NCBI RefSeq assembly: GCF_910592395.1
Contig: NC_088318.1
Span: forward strand, 3,286,001-3,350,000
DNA length: 64,000 bases
Source: Lineus longissimus
Taxonomy: Eukaryota > Nemertea > Pilidiophora > Heteronemertea > Lineidae
Direction: 5' to 3'
Positions 35,675-46,100 of this stretch are shown one piece after another (within the stretch, counting starts at the first letter, position 1; each line of letters opens with the position of its first letter). The position numbers were made by a program, and so were the translations under genes. The notes under the pieces are model-generated. The model was not told where the DNA came from. It searched no databases and saw only the letters and a list, made by a program, of their open reading frames with translations.

Positions 35675-36900
35675 GTCATTAGTTGTGACTAGGTTTTCAC
35701 TAGTATATGCAACCAGCAATGGCTAGTGGTTCCACATGCTGCATTTTGGGAAAAGGCAGAAAAACATGAGAAGTGGTAGGATAGTCTCCTTTGTGCAACG
35801 ATGTACAAGATTGTGCCTATGTCAAACTGTCTCATGAGGAAACATTGCCAAATCTGTGTATTTATGTACAAAGAATGTAGTTCATTCCAAAATGTAATCA
35901 GTAGTTCCAGTTAATATTGCCAACCAGTTTATAGTTTGCATTGCCAAGTGTATTTTGTAGTTCCAGTTTACACATTGCTAAATGTAATTTGTAGTTCCAG
36001 TTCCCTAGTTTACGACTATTATCTGAATTATGCGTTGCCTGTTAAGATTTGTTTTTGTGTAGTATGTTGTAAGTTTTTCAAGCAAGACTGTGATAAAATA
36101 CTAATCTGTGACTATTCTTACGTGACTAAAATACTATTCCTATTCCAAAATACCATTCCTATAGGCCGTTTTTACATGAGTCTTTGTACTGCATTCACAT
36201 CGTGGAAATCTCGAACTTTGCATTTTGAATCAAACCAGCTCAATCACAACAAACCACTTTTTCATGTACAGATAGTTCATGAGAACAAAGTTTTTGTGGC
36301 AAACTATTGACCACGAACAGCTTTCATAACCGTGGTCCTACCATACTTTCACCCTACCCCTCAGTGCCGCCCCAGCTCCCAATCTGATCACCACTCAAAA
36401 GTTTTTCAGAAATGAAACTAGCTAAATTGCATTTTGCATAACTGCACATGAACGATTTCGTATACCGAAGTATAAAGCCTTGCCTAACCAGCCAGGGTAT
36501 GGTGGATTCCTTTACGGCCTTGCGGTTGGTATGGCAGTCTCAATCACCGAAGAGTGCAACGTTGGGGCGTAGCGAGTCAGTGGATGGACGGCAGACGTCA
36601 AAGCAGCATGCAGCATATGGTTTATTGTCACGTAAGAATAGACGCAGTGAAAATCCGTAGACAGGGTTGACCCAAATTTATCTACATTCCGTCCCAAACT
36701 GTACAAATGTATTTTTCCATGTTTTTGAAATCGGAGACCTTCCTCTTGGGGAGGTTTAGGAATTTCGAAATCTTCCACCAACAATTGTATAATTTCAATT
36801 ATCAATTGTCCAGTTGCAAAATTGTTAAGTTCTTTGTTCAAAATTTGTTGAGTTCATGATAAACCTTTTATCAGACATTTGTGTCAACTTTTTCTGTGTT
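35675..36900. other. 3' flank of the polycystin gene, no further gene seen
   Basis: Probable 3' UTR followed by spacer. A few short repeats of TGTAGTTCCAGTT occur at 35876-36005. No canonical AATAAA is evident in the first kilobase, so the transcript end cannot be placed. Open frames of 109-124 codons here show no family signal. Confidence 0.5.
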
Positions 36901-36984
36901 AACAAGTGGGAGTTTATTTGTAACTCTCTCTCCAGATTGTGCCTCTGACTGTCTGTGGCATGTCTGGTCAAATACTGAAGGGAC

Positions 36985-39900
36985 AGGTATCCTTTTCCAA
37001 CCCTAGGCTACTGAGGTGCCGCAAAGCCTTTCCAGAGTGAGGATGTGACAATGTCTTCATGCCTGGCTATTCAGATGCTTCAAAGTCTTTCCTGAGACAT
37101 CCTGCGTAGCAAGGAAGATAGCGACAATGGGTGATATGAATAAAGATTAGCAAATGCTTTTATCTAAAACTCCATGTACATTTACACTAGGCCTTTCTGT
37201 ACAAAATTGAAGTAAAAGCATTTGCTGGTCTTTATTCATATCACCCAATATATGAACTTAGACAGAGATATAGGTTGTGACGATGTTACATGCCCTCGAG
37301 GCATTACAGATGCTTTCCCGCAAAACCCTGTGTATGAACAGCAAGGAAGAATAAAAAACAGTCTCCATTTGGTCAGACAGATAGGTTGTGACTAGGTTTT
37401 TATGCCCTTGGGCTCTTTAGATCCTTTTCTGAGACCTCCTGTATAGCAAGGAAACTTGCAACAGTGTCCATTTGGTCAGAGTTGGTTTGTGACGATGTCT
37501 TCAGGCAGTATAGTAGAGACCACCAGCCCAGATGGGGTTAATATCGCCATAAAAGTATTCTCCCAAAGGAAGAAAATTCCCACGGTCCAAGCCAAACAGG
37601 CAGTAAGACAATGTCTTCATCCCTGGCTATGGAGGTACTGCAGTTGCGTCCCTTAGACATCCTGCATAGCAAGGACCATTGCTACAGTATGTCCACTTGG
37701 TCAGACAGAGTTAGTTTGTGACAATGTCCTCATGCCAGGCGACCGAGACACTGCAGATGCTTTCCTGAGACATCCTGCATCTATGGCAAGGAAGATTGCC
37801 ACAGTACTAGTATGTCTAGCATTTGGTCAGGCAGAGCTAGGTTGTGACGATGTCTCCATGCCTGGCTATTGAGGCACTACAGATGCATCCCTCAGACATC
37901 CTACATAGCAAGGACCGTTGCTACAGTATGTCCATCTGGTCAGATAGAGAGAGGTTGTGACGATGTCTTCACGCCTTGCTATGAAGACACTGCAGATGCT
38001 TTCCTGAGATATCCTACATAGCAAGGACCGTTGCTACAGTATGTCCATCTGGTCAGACAGAGAGAGGTTGTGACGATGTCTTCACGCCTTGCTATGAAGA
38101 CACTGCAGATGCATCCCTTAGACATCCTACATAGCAAAGACCATTGCTACAGTATGTCCATTTGGTCAGACAGAGAGAGGTTGTGACGATGTCTTCACGC
38201 CTTGCTATGAAGACACTGCAGATGCGTCCCTTAGACATCCTACATAGCAAAGACCATTGCTACAGTATGTCCATCTGGTAAGACCGTGATCCGTTTCTGA
38301 GACATCCTATAAGTCAAGGAAGCTGTAGAGTCTGTCCATTGGTCAGACAGGGATACTAGCTTGTGACGATCTTCAGATCCTTCCCCCTACTTTAGGCTGG
38401 GATGGTACCCCACTCTCAACAATGTGCCTCTCTGACCGTCTGTGCCATGTCTCGTCCAGTACTGAAGAGCCATGGTTGAATCCCATCTCTACCCTTACTT
38501 GGGTAGGGATCCCTACCCCCGACACTGTCAGTTTGAACAAAATGGGAATTTATTTGAGTCTCTCAGAGAATGGATGTGCCTCTGACCGTCTCCGATGCTT
38601 TCCTGAGACATCCTGCATACAGCAAGGAAAATTACAACAGTGTGTCCCATCCATTTGGTCAGGTAGAGCTAGGTTGTGACGATGTCTTCATGCCTGGCTA
38701 TTGAGGCACTGCAGATGCGTCCCTTAGACATCCTACATAGCAAGGACCATTGCTACAGTATGTCCATCTGGTCAGACAGAGAGAGGTTGTGACGATGTCT
38801 TCAGGCCTTGCTATGAAGGCACTGCAGATACATCCCTTAGACATCCTGCATAGCAAGGACCATTGCTACAGTATGTCCATCTGGTAAGACAGAGAGAGGT
38901 TGTGACGATGTCTTCATGCCTGGCTATTGAGGCACTGCAGATACGTCCCTTAGACATCCAACATAGCAAAGACTATTGCTACAGTATGTCCATCTCGTAA
39001 GACCGTGATCCGTTTCTGAGATATCCTATAAGTCAAGGAATTTGTAGAGTATGTCCATTGGTCAGACAGGGATACCAGCTTGTTGTGACGATGTCTCCAT
39101 GCCTGGCTATTGAGGCGCTGCAGATGCATCCCTCAGACATCCTACATAGCAAGGACCATTGCTACAGTATGTCCATCTGGTAAGACCTGATCCATTTCTG
39201 AGACATCCTTTTGGTCAAGGAAGTTGTAGAGTCTGTCCAATGGTCAGACAGGGATACTAGCTTGTGACGATCTTCAGATCTTTCCCCCTACTTTAGGCTG
39301 GGATGGTACCCCACTCTTAACAATGTGCCTCTCTGACCGTCTGTGCCATGTCTCGTCCAGCACTGAAGAGCCATGGTTGAATCCCATCTCTACCCTTACT
39401 TGGGTAGGGATCCCTACCCCCGACACTGTCAGTTTGAACAAAATGGGAATTTATTTGAGTCTCTCAGAGAATGGATGTGCCTCTGACCGTCTCCGATGCT
39501 TTCCTGAGACATCCTGCATACAGCAAGGAAAATTACAACAGTGTGTCCCATCCATTTGGTCAGGTAGAGCTAGGTTGTGACGATGTCTTCATGCCTGGCT
39601 ATTGAGGCACTGCAGATGCCGTCCCTTAGACATCCGGCACAGCAAGGACTATTGCTACAGGTGCTTTTCCGAGTTCATCTTTTACAGCAAGAAAGATTGG
39701 ATGTCCACTTGGTTAGACAGAGAAAGGTTGTGATAATTGTTCATGCCTGGTTATTCAGATGCGACGTCATGTATAGCAAGGAAGATTGCAGCAGTTTGTC
39801 CATTGGTCAGACATAGTTAGGTTGTGATGACTTAGTCAGACAAATAGGTTGAGACAATGTTACATGCCCTTGAGGGGTTACAGATGCTCCCCCAAGACAC

Positions 39901-40150
39901 TGTACAGCAAGGAAGTAGGTTCACTAGGTCAGACAGATACAGGTTGAGACAACGTTCCATGCCCTTGAGGCTCTATGATGCTTTTCTGAGACATCCTGTA
40001 GAGCAAGGTATGCTGTCCATTAAGTCAGACGGGTACGGATTATGTTTTCAGAACCTGGAGGCTCTACAGATTCTTTCTCGAGACATCATGTATATGGAGG
40101 GATATCATTTGGTCAGTCAGAGACAGGTTGTGATCATGTTGACCGAGTCA
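36985..40150 (+). repeat. 111-bp satellite with 901-bp higher-order repeat
   Basis: Tandem units of about 111 bp contain GGTTGTGACGATGTCTTCA, GCACTGCAGATGC, TTAGACATCCTACATAGCAA and GCTACAGTATGTCCATCTGG. Units are diverged at both edges and closest in the middle (37800-39700). A larger block is duplicated: the sequence at about 38375-38700 recurs at about 39276-39600, 901 bp away, almost unchanged, including an 85-codon frame that is therefore not a gene. Confidence 0.95.
37128..37247. repeat. Inverted repeat, two 36-bp arms
   Basis: TGGGTGATATGAATAAAG at 37128 is repeated in reverse complement ending at 37247; the arms of about 36 bp differ at about three positions and enclose about 48 bp. 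It could fold as a hairpin and looks like a very short MITE inserted in the left edge of the satellite. Confidence 0.85.
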
Positions 40151-40535
40151 AGTCAATTTTCTTGGTATCACGTGGAAGATCTCCATACAGGAGAATATTG
40201 GTCAGATGTCCGTGGCTGGATTTGCTGTTAGTGTTACAGAGGCGGTTACCATAGGTGATATGAATGAAGAAAAGCAGTTTAACCAACAAGATGCCAGTTT
40301 ATGCCGCAATTGCTCAGTCGAAATGAGCACTGAAATTTGGTTGCGAGTATCAATATTTGGAATTTGGACACAGGGCCTCCAAATGACTCTCATTTTCAGA
40401 TACCATCACAGCGGGAGATGCCACATGAAATGGACAACTTGCTGTGTAGCCTAGTCGAGAAAGCCTCAACATTGCCTATAGGGATAGACAAGTTCTATTT
40501 TCTTCAACACTGCACAATGAGATATCAACCGGGAA

Positions 40536-40541
40536 TTTAAT
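40536..40541 (-). terminator. Candidate poly(A) signal of RPL14
   Basis: ATTAAA on the minus strand, about 73 bp downstream of the RPL14 stop codon. This is the commonest variant of AATAAA and lies at a distance expected for the short 3' UTR of a ribosomal protein mRNA. No AATAAA is closer. Confidence 0.5.
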
Positions 40542-40613
40542 GTCCGCCAGACAAAAAGAGACAACAAATATGTCTTTCTTATTTTTTTTGTTTAGTTGTA
40601 TATTACAGTTAAT

Positions 40614-42753
40614 TTACTTTAAATGAGGAACCTTGTTCACCCGTCGTTTCTTGGGTGGTGCCTTCTTGGACTCTTTTCGGATCTTGCCAAACTCCAGATT
40701 GATGAGTCGGTTTCTCTGTAGAAGATAAAGAAGGGGATATTAAGCTTGATAAAGATATGCGACTTTCCAAGGGCAGCCAATAATGACCTAGCTAGAAATA
40801 TCCTGAAACTGAAAGAGAACATTGCTTCACCTGAAATTGAGAAATGGTATTCAACAAGGAAAGGGCTGTTGGAATTGGATTTCTCACACTTTTAGGCTCA
40901 ATAACCGCTAACTATGATTTTGGGTACATGCCTCAGACTGGAAACTGTCTTCATCTCTTATCTGACGGCAATTCCTATCAAAAAGGTTCATCACAGGCAT
41001 GTCCTATCAAATTTTTTCATTTCTTATGGCAGAAGTGTAAAAGAATTCTACAAAGATGTTATGTTTTCGGACTTTCTCTCCAAATCAAAAGTCCAGCTAC
41101 AAAAGAGATTCATTACACTAATCTTCTTTCATACTTACATATTGTTTCGCCTTCATCAATTTGAATCGGTCGAAGTCACCCAATTTGGCCCTCTGAAAAA
41201 TAATGAAGGACATGGTGACTATCAGTTAATAGGGAGAAGTGAATTTTTTCTTTTTGTTTTAAAACAACATTTCCTTGAACGTTTCTATCAAAATTCAACT
41301 AGTTGGTCAGTAGGCACATGTTATTCATTGAAATTCCTGCCTCAGAGTATAAAGCGTCTTCATCTCTTATCCGACGGCAATTCCTATCAAAAAGGTTCAT
41401 CACAGGCAGAGTTCTACACACCCTTATAAAAAGAAAAAGAATCCTAGAGAAATCTTACCAATGCCTTGTTGGCGATTTTCTTGGCCCAGGTGGTTTCGGC
41501 CCATTTCTCATCAATCTTCTCCGCAGTCCACTTCTTCATGAGTGTTCCATTGCGGCAGCCATAAGCAACATTGGGGATGACAAATGATGTCAGATGAAGC
41601 TCCTTGAAGTTGATCGACTGACGCTTAATCTGTGGACCATCAACGTGGGCCTGAAAATTGCAGTCAGAATACATCAGAAATGTGTTCGGATGAACTATTA
41701 CTTTGATAGTGTTTCAGCCAGAGTTCAAGCAGGGCGTGGCAACCTGCCTTTTTCAGACTGTGCCCTTTTCTTCTGCCCTGCCTTTCCAGATTTCTGGCTG
41801 AAACATTATTTGAAATTCACTTCATTCAACATCAATGCAACAGTCCTTCCATTTTATATGACTTTCTGACATTTTGTGAGATATATCATTCTATATCGCC
41901 TCAGATTGGAAACTGTCTTCAGCTCTTATCAGACGGCAATTCCTATCAAAAAGGTTCATCATAGGCATAGTGAACACGCCGGCACTGGATATGGAATGGT
42001 TATGAAAGCAACATTTACCCGATTCTGATCAATGATGTTGACAATTGCGCATAGTTTGCCGCTGTCTGGGCCATAGGCAATATAGCCCACACGCCCAAGT
42101 TCGACGAGTTTGTTGAAAACCTGAAAAGATATCACAGACAAGTTCAGATTTTAGAATTGTGGGAGGGCCAAGAGGAAAAAGTATTTGATGTGCCACCAAA
42201 TCTTGAGAATACAAAGAATTAATTCCACTCTTTTTTACATTTATGTAGTCGACATCGCCACGTCGCGAGAAGAGTGTGTTTTACGCCAGAAATGGCAATA
42301 GAATACAAATTACAATATCATCATGCAACGTTAACGAGTCAAAAGATAAATATATATGACATATCCGACATTGACAACATTACATGCCTCCTTTTTAAGA
42401 ATGCCTGCCCGGAGCTCATAGAATACATGACAAGGGACAATGACATGCAACGCATAATGTATTGTAGGCCCCTATACAGCAGTGACTGTAGCACTACACA
42501 CTGTACACTAGGTTACAGTGCATCAATGCATGGGGAAGCCACGGTATCGAGAGGGAAAACGCGGGTGGGATGGGGAAAGATTTGGGAACGTTTGTTGGAC
42601 GTCATATAGGCGATATGGGCCATATACGACAACATGATTTACTAGACAAACACTTTATTTATCTAAAACAATCTGTAATTTGCATTTCAAAATGTGTGAA
42701 AACGGTGAATAATTGCATTTGAAGAGGCATTCCACACAAAATTCACGCACCAT
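40614..42753 (-). CDS. RPL14: Ribosomal protein eL14 (60S subunit)
   Basis: Exons on the minus strand: 42753-42751 (ATG only), 42120-42019 (34 codons), 41650-41459 (64), 41192-41139 (18) and 40715-40614 (33 plus stop), all phase 0, giving 150 residues. The N-terminal KOW/SH3-like part reads [33 protein letters not shown], followed by [21 protein letters not shown] and the conserved [24 protein letters not shown] and [13 protein letters not shown] segments, ending in a basic tail ([16 protein letters not shown]). It lacks the Ala/Lys-rich extension of mammals, as is usual outside vertebrates. It is a structural protein of the large ribosomal subunit. The one-codon first exon was chosen because the human gene also splices directly after ATG and because a 5'-TOP sequence lies just upstream. 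Introns 2-4 each hold a snoRNA-like sequence. Confidence 0.96.
40926..41002 (-). ncRNA. Box C/D snoRNA candidate, copy A (RPL14 intron 4)
   Basis: Read on the minus strand: terminal stem ACATGCC / GGCATGT, C box GTGATGA, D box CTGA next to the closing stem, internal C'-like GATGAAG and D'-like CAGA. Length about 75 nt. The candidate guide before D is ACAGTTTCCAGT; the one before D' is GGAATTGCCGT. Position in a ribosomal protein gene intron, on the host strand, is the normal way animals make box C/D RNAs, which guide 2'-O-methylation. Target not identified. Confidence 0.8.
41337..41409 (-). ncRNA. Box C/D snoRNA candidate, copy B (RPL14 intron 3)
   Basis: Same layout as copy A: terminal stem CTGCC / GGCAG (with matched changes from ATGCC / GGCAT), C box GTGATGA and D box CTGA. 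The D' guide region (GGAATTGCCGT) is identical, but the D guide is different (ACGCTTTATACT), which suggests a second target at that position. The D' box is CGGA. It ends about 50 bp from the next exon. Confidence 0.8.
41897..41968 (-). ncRNA. Box C/D snoRNA candidate, copy C (RPL14 intron 2)
   Basis: Same family: C box ATGATGA, D box CTGA, and here a canonical D' box CTGA after GGAATTGCCGT. The D guide is ACAGTTTCCAAT, one base from copy A. The terminal stem is weaker (GCCT / AGGC). It has the best D' box of the three. Confidence 0.77.
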
Positions 42754-42790
42754 GCTGACGGCCGGGGAAAGAGGCCACGTGATCAGAATT
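42754..42790 (-). promoter_or_regulatory. RPL14 5'-TOP leader and core promoter
   Basis: On the minus strand the sequence before the ATG is CACGTGG, then CCTCTTTCCCCGG, then CCGTCAGC-ATG. An uninterrupted pyrimidine tract starting with C (about 42774-42766) is the 5'-TOP motif that marks vertebrate and invertebrate ribosomal protein mRNAs and links their translation to TOR signalling. The 5' UTR would be about 20 nt. A CACGTG E-box overlaps the start region. Confidence 0.7.
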
Positions 42791-43127
42791 TTAACAAAAT
42801 ATGTTTTCAGGTGTATTGAAAGTAATTTCTCTCAAAGATTTCCGTATCATTTATGATTAGAAATAAGCTGTGTATAAAACAAAGATTATTTTATTCACAT
42901 TTTTGGTAATTTGACTAGTTCTTTAGTTTTTAACTCGCTTCCAACAGCTAATTCAGCCATTTTTGCACACATATTTACACAAGTACTTTACCTAGGTCGT
43001 GGTTGGCAGGTGCTCACTCGGTTGCATTTTCCATATGATTTACACTAAAACCATCGTGTACATTGGAAAGGTACGTCGGGTAGTAGCAGTTCATGACTTT
43101 TTTGACATAAAATAAAAAAATTACGAA
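42775..43127. promoter_or_regulatory. Shared divergent promoter region, RPL14 / LDHD
   Basis: About 350 bp separate the inferred RPL14 start (minus) from the LDHD ATG (plus). No repeat or other gene lies in between. The stretch is A/T-rich apart from the CACGTG near RPL14. Co-regulation is inference only. Confidence 0.5.
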
Positions 43128-46100
43128 ATGTTTCTTCAAAGAACATCCATTTCTTTGCTCGGTCGCCAAGCAAGCTTGGTCCGAGAGACGGAGAGGACCA
43201 TTGCTTGGTCAAGAGCAAGTTGCAAACATTATAGATCCTGCAGAAATTACGTCAAAGCTGTGGCTTCTCCCCTTGGTGTTGGTGGTGACAGTTTCAAAAA
43301 GCAAAATGTCAAACGGGAAATCTTTGTTGTGCCAGTGGGATTGAATGTCAGGTCCTTTTCTTCCGAGGCAACACCAGCATCCGAGAGTAAGTCGGTAAGT
43401 TTATTCATTAACCTACACAGGGATGTCTGGTTTGGTAACGTTGTCAGAGGATAGGATGACGGCGAGCATGCACGCCCCGCTAGTGGTGGCTAATTGAATC
43501 CGGTAGACAGCGCTGTCACTTGTGTGCCTTTTCAGCACTCATAAGGAGGTCGGTTTTGATACCAGAAAAACAACAAATGAGGTGAAAAGACCACAGCAAA
43601 ATCATCCTGTCTCGCAAAACTGGATGACTTGGAAAATCTTTGCGGTGCAAGTATCATTTTACATTTCAGCCACTTGCAGCTCATATCATTGATGCTTTGA
43701 AAGCAATTGTGGGGGAAAAGAATGTTTCAATATCATTGGCAGTAAGAGAACAGCATGGACGGGATGAGTCGCACCATGTGTAAGTTTAAGAAGATCAAAA
43801 TATACCATACCATGAGATATTTGTTTGTGCGTATTTGGTATCATGTCAAAACTTTCCACGTACACATATTATGATATATTGTAACATCCTCTCTTTTAAG
43901 TTAATTTATGTCAACAGAGAATTTAAATAGGGGCTATGACTCTCATAAACCAAGGACGTTTTGAATTGACTGAAAGAGCCTTTACTTCTTCATGTAAATA
44001 CGTCTTTGGTTGAATTAAAACTCTTTCCTCTATCTTGGTAAGAAATGCTTGTGATCTCTATTTAGCTGCAAAGCACGATCAAAAATCATGTAGGCCTATG
44101 ATTGGATTTTTTCTCTCTTCGTTTTAGTTGTTGCCCCGCAGATGCAGTAGTCTGGCCAAGTTCTACTGAAGAAGTCAGTCAGCTTGCCAAGCTGTGTTAT
44201 GGAAATGATATACCCATGATTCCTTTTGGTACAGGGACTGGTTTAGAGGCTGGAGTAGCTGCTATTAAGGTAAATGCAGTATTTTAACACCTGAAGTCAT
44301 GCAATCTGTAAACAGACAATCATCAAAAATGATATGAACAGTGCTTGATTGAGAGCGTTGGTTTGAAATGTAAATTTCTTTGCAGCCAGTGATGAGTTTT
44401 TATGGCAGACTGACTTCAACAAATATCTTGATATTTTCAGGGAGGCATCAGCTTCAATTTGATGAAAATGGACAAGATTGTTTCTGTCCACGAGGAGGAC
44501 TTTGATGTGACTGTGCAGCCTGGCATAACCAGACTTAGCCTGAATAATCATTTGAGAGATACTGGACTGTGGTTCCCTGTTGGTGAGTTAGTTATGATAG
44601 GACTTTTGCTAAAACTTCAATTTCGAATCGATTTTCTCAGTTCGACTTGGAGATAATGAGCATTTGATTAGCGAATATTTGAGGACCTAGTTTAGGACCA
44701 TAACGAATGAATATCTTACCAGTGTGGCCCACCCTGCATTAAAGAAACAAAACATGTACAAATGGACTGCTATACAGTAGAACTTTCCTCAGAGGACACT
44801 CTCTCTATTAAGGACACTAGATTTGGTCCAAAATTTATTGTTTCCATCCCATTTGACCTCTCTAATCAGCACACCTCTCTATTAAGGTGAGCAAATGTCA
44901 GTCCCAAGGGTGTCCTTATTAGTGAGGTTCTACCGTAGTTCTAGACAACTTAAAAGTACAAACTTTGCTTTTCAGATCCAGGAGCAGACGCATCCTTGTG
45001 TGGTATGTGTGCAACGTCTGCCTCGGGTACGAACGCTGTCCGTTATGGAACCATGCGAGAGAATGTGCTCAACCTTGAGGTAGTGCTAGCTGATGGAACC
45101 ATCATACATACTGCTGGCAAAGGGAGAAGAATGAAGTAAATATATATTTACAAGTTCTTCTTCTTCTTCAGCGTTCGCTCTGCGCTTGGAGGTGTATTCT
45201 CCAGGAGTATTCCTCCTCCAAGGCAGGATGAGTTTACATTCCACTACGGTTAGGCAGCAATTGGGTTCATTGGCCTAGTGACTCCGTCTTTGGCCAGGCC
45301 GGAGGTAGAGTCCATGCAAGCTACTCATGTTTCTCCCTTGGTGGGGTCTTTAACCTGCCCCAGCATAGACACCAGATACAAGGAACCTCAGTTTTATGTC
45401 TCATTCGAAGGACTGCGAAGAGACAAGTTCTTCTGTAGCTATTTGTTTGCTGGTAGGTCCAACACATTCGGATCAAAAGCCAGCTTAAACACTGGTATAT
45501 GACTTTAATAGCTTTCTTTTGTCCTTATAAAATCTTCAAAGAACGTCTAGGCTTTACTCCATCATAAGGATGAAGTTTCACCACCCTGAATGACCACAAA
45601 GCTTTTGGGCTCTGTGGCGAAACACTCTAGGACTGACACCAGCCGACTTCGTGACCAAAAACAGGCTGTTTGTCTGAGGGTGCACCTCAAAAAAGCTGAA
45701 GAAGGAGATGACAAGTTGCAGTTCAAGCTAGAACTTGCCCAAAGTTATCTTTTGAACCGATGTTATATAATTTTAGCCATAACTCAATGTTTGATCCTTG
45801 CTAACCCTTATGTGTTTTACAGAACTTTTCTTAGTTACTGTACAATTTGCTTGCAGAAAAACGGCAGCTGGTTACAACCTGACCAATCTATTTGTCGGCT
45901 CTGAAGGAACTCTCGGATTCATAACAAGTGCCACTCTCAAATTGTATGGCATCCCTGAAGCTGTAAGTCTGATTGCATAGGTCAGTGCTTTCAGTTGCAC
46001 AGAACACTTCATATGCTGCAGTGAGTGTCTTTTATTCCTGGGAAAAATTATTGTAATGAAAATTAACGTCTGCTTGTAGAAATAATCCATGACCAAAAAG

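Noticed and set aside
38422-39580. Two identical 85-codon frames
   Set aside because: Copies within the 901-bp satellite duplication; no splice or homology support.
42244-42256. ATG near 42254 (minus) as the RPL14 start
   Set aside because: It is followed by TCG and an early stop and has no donor that fits phase 0; the ATG at 42753 is followed by GTGCGT and preceded by a TOP tract.
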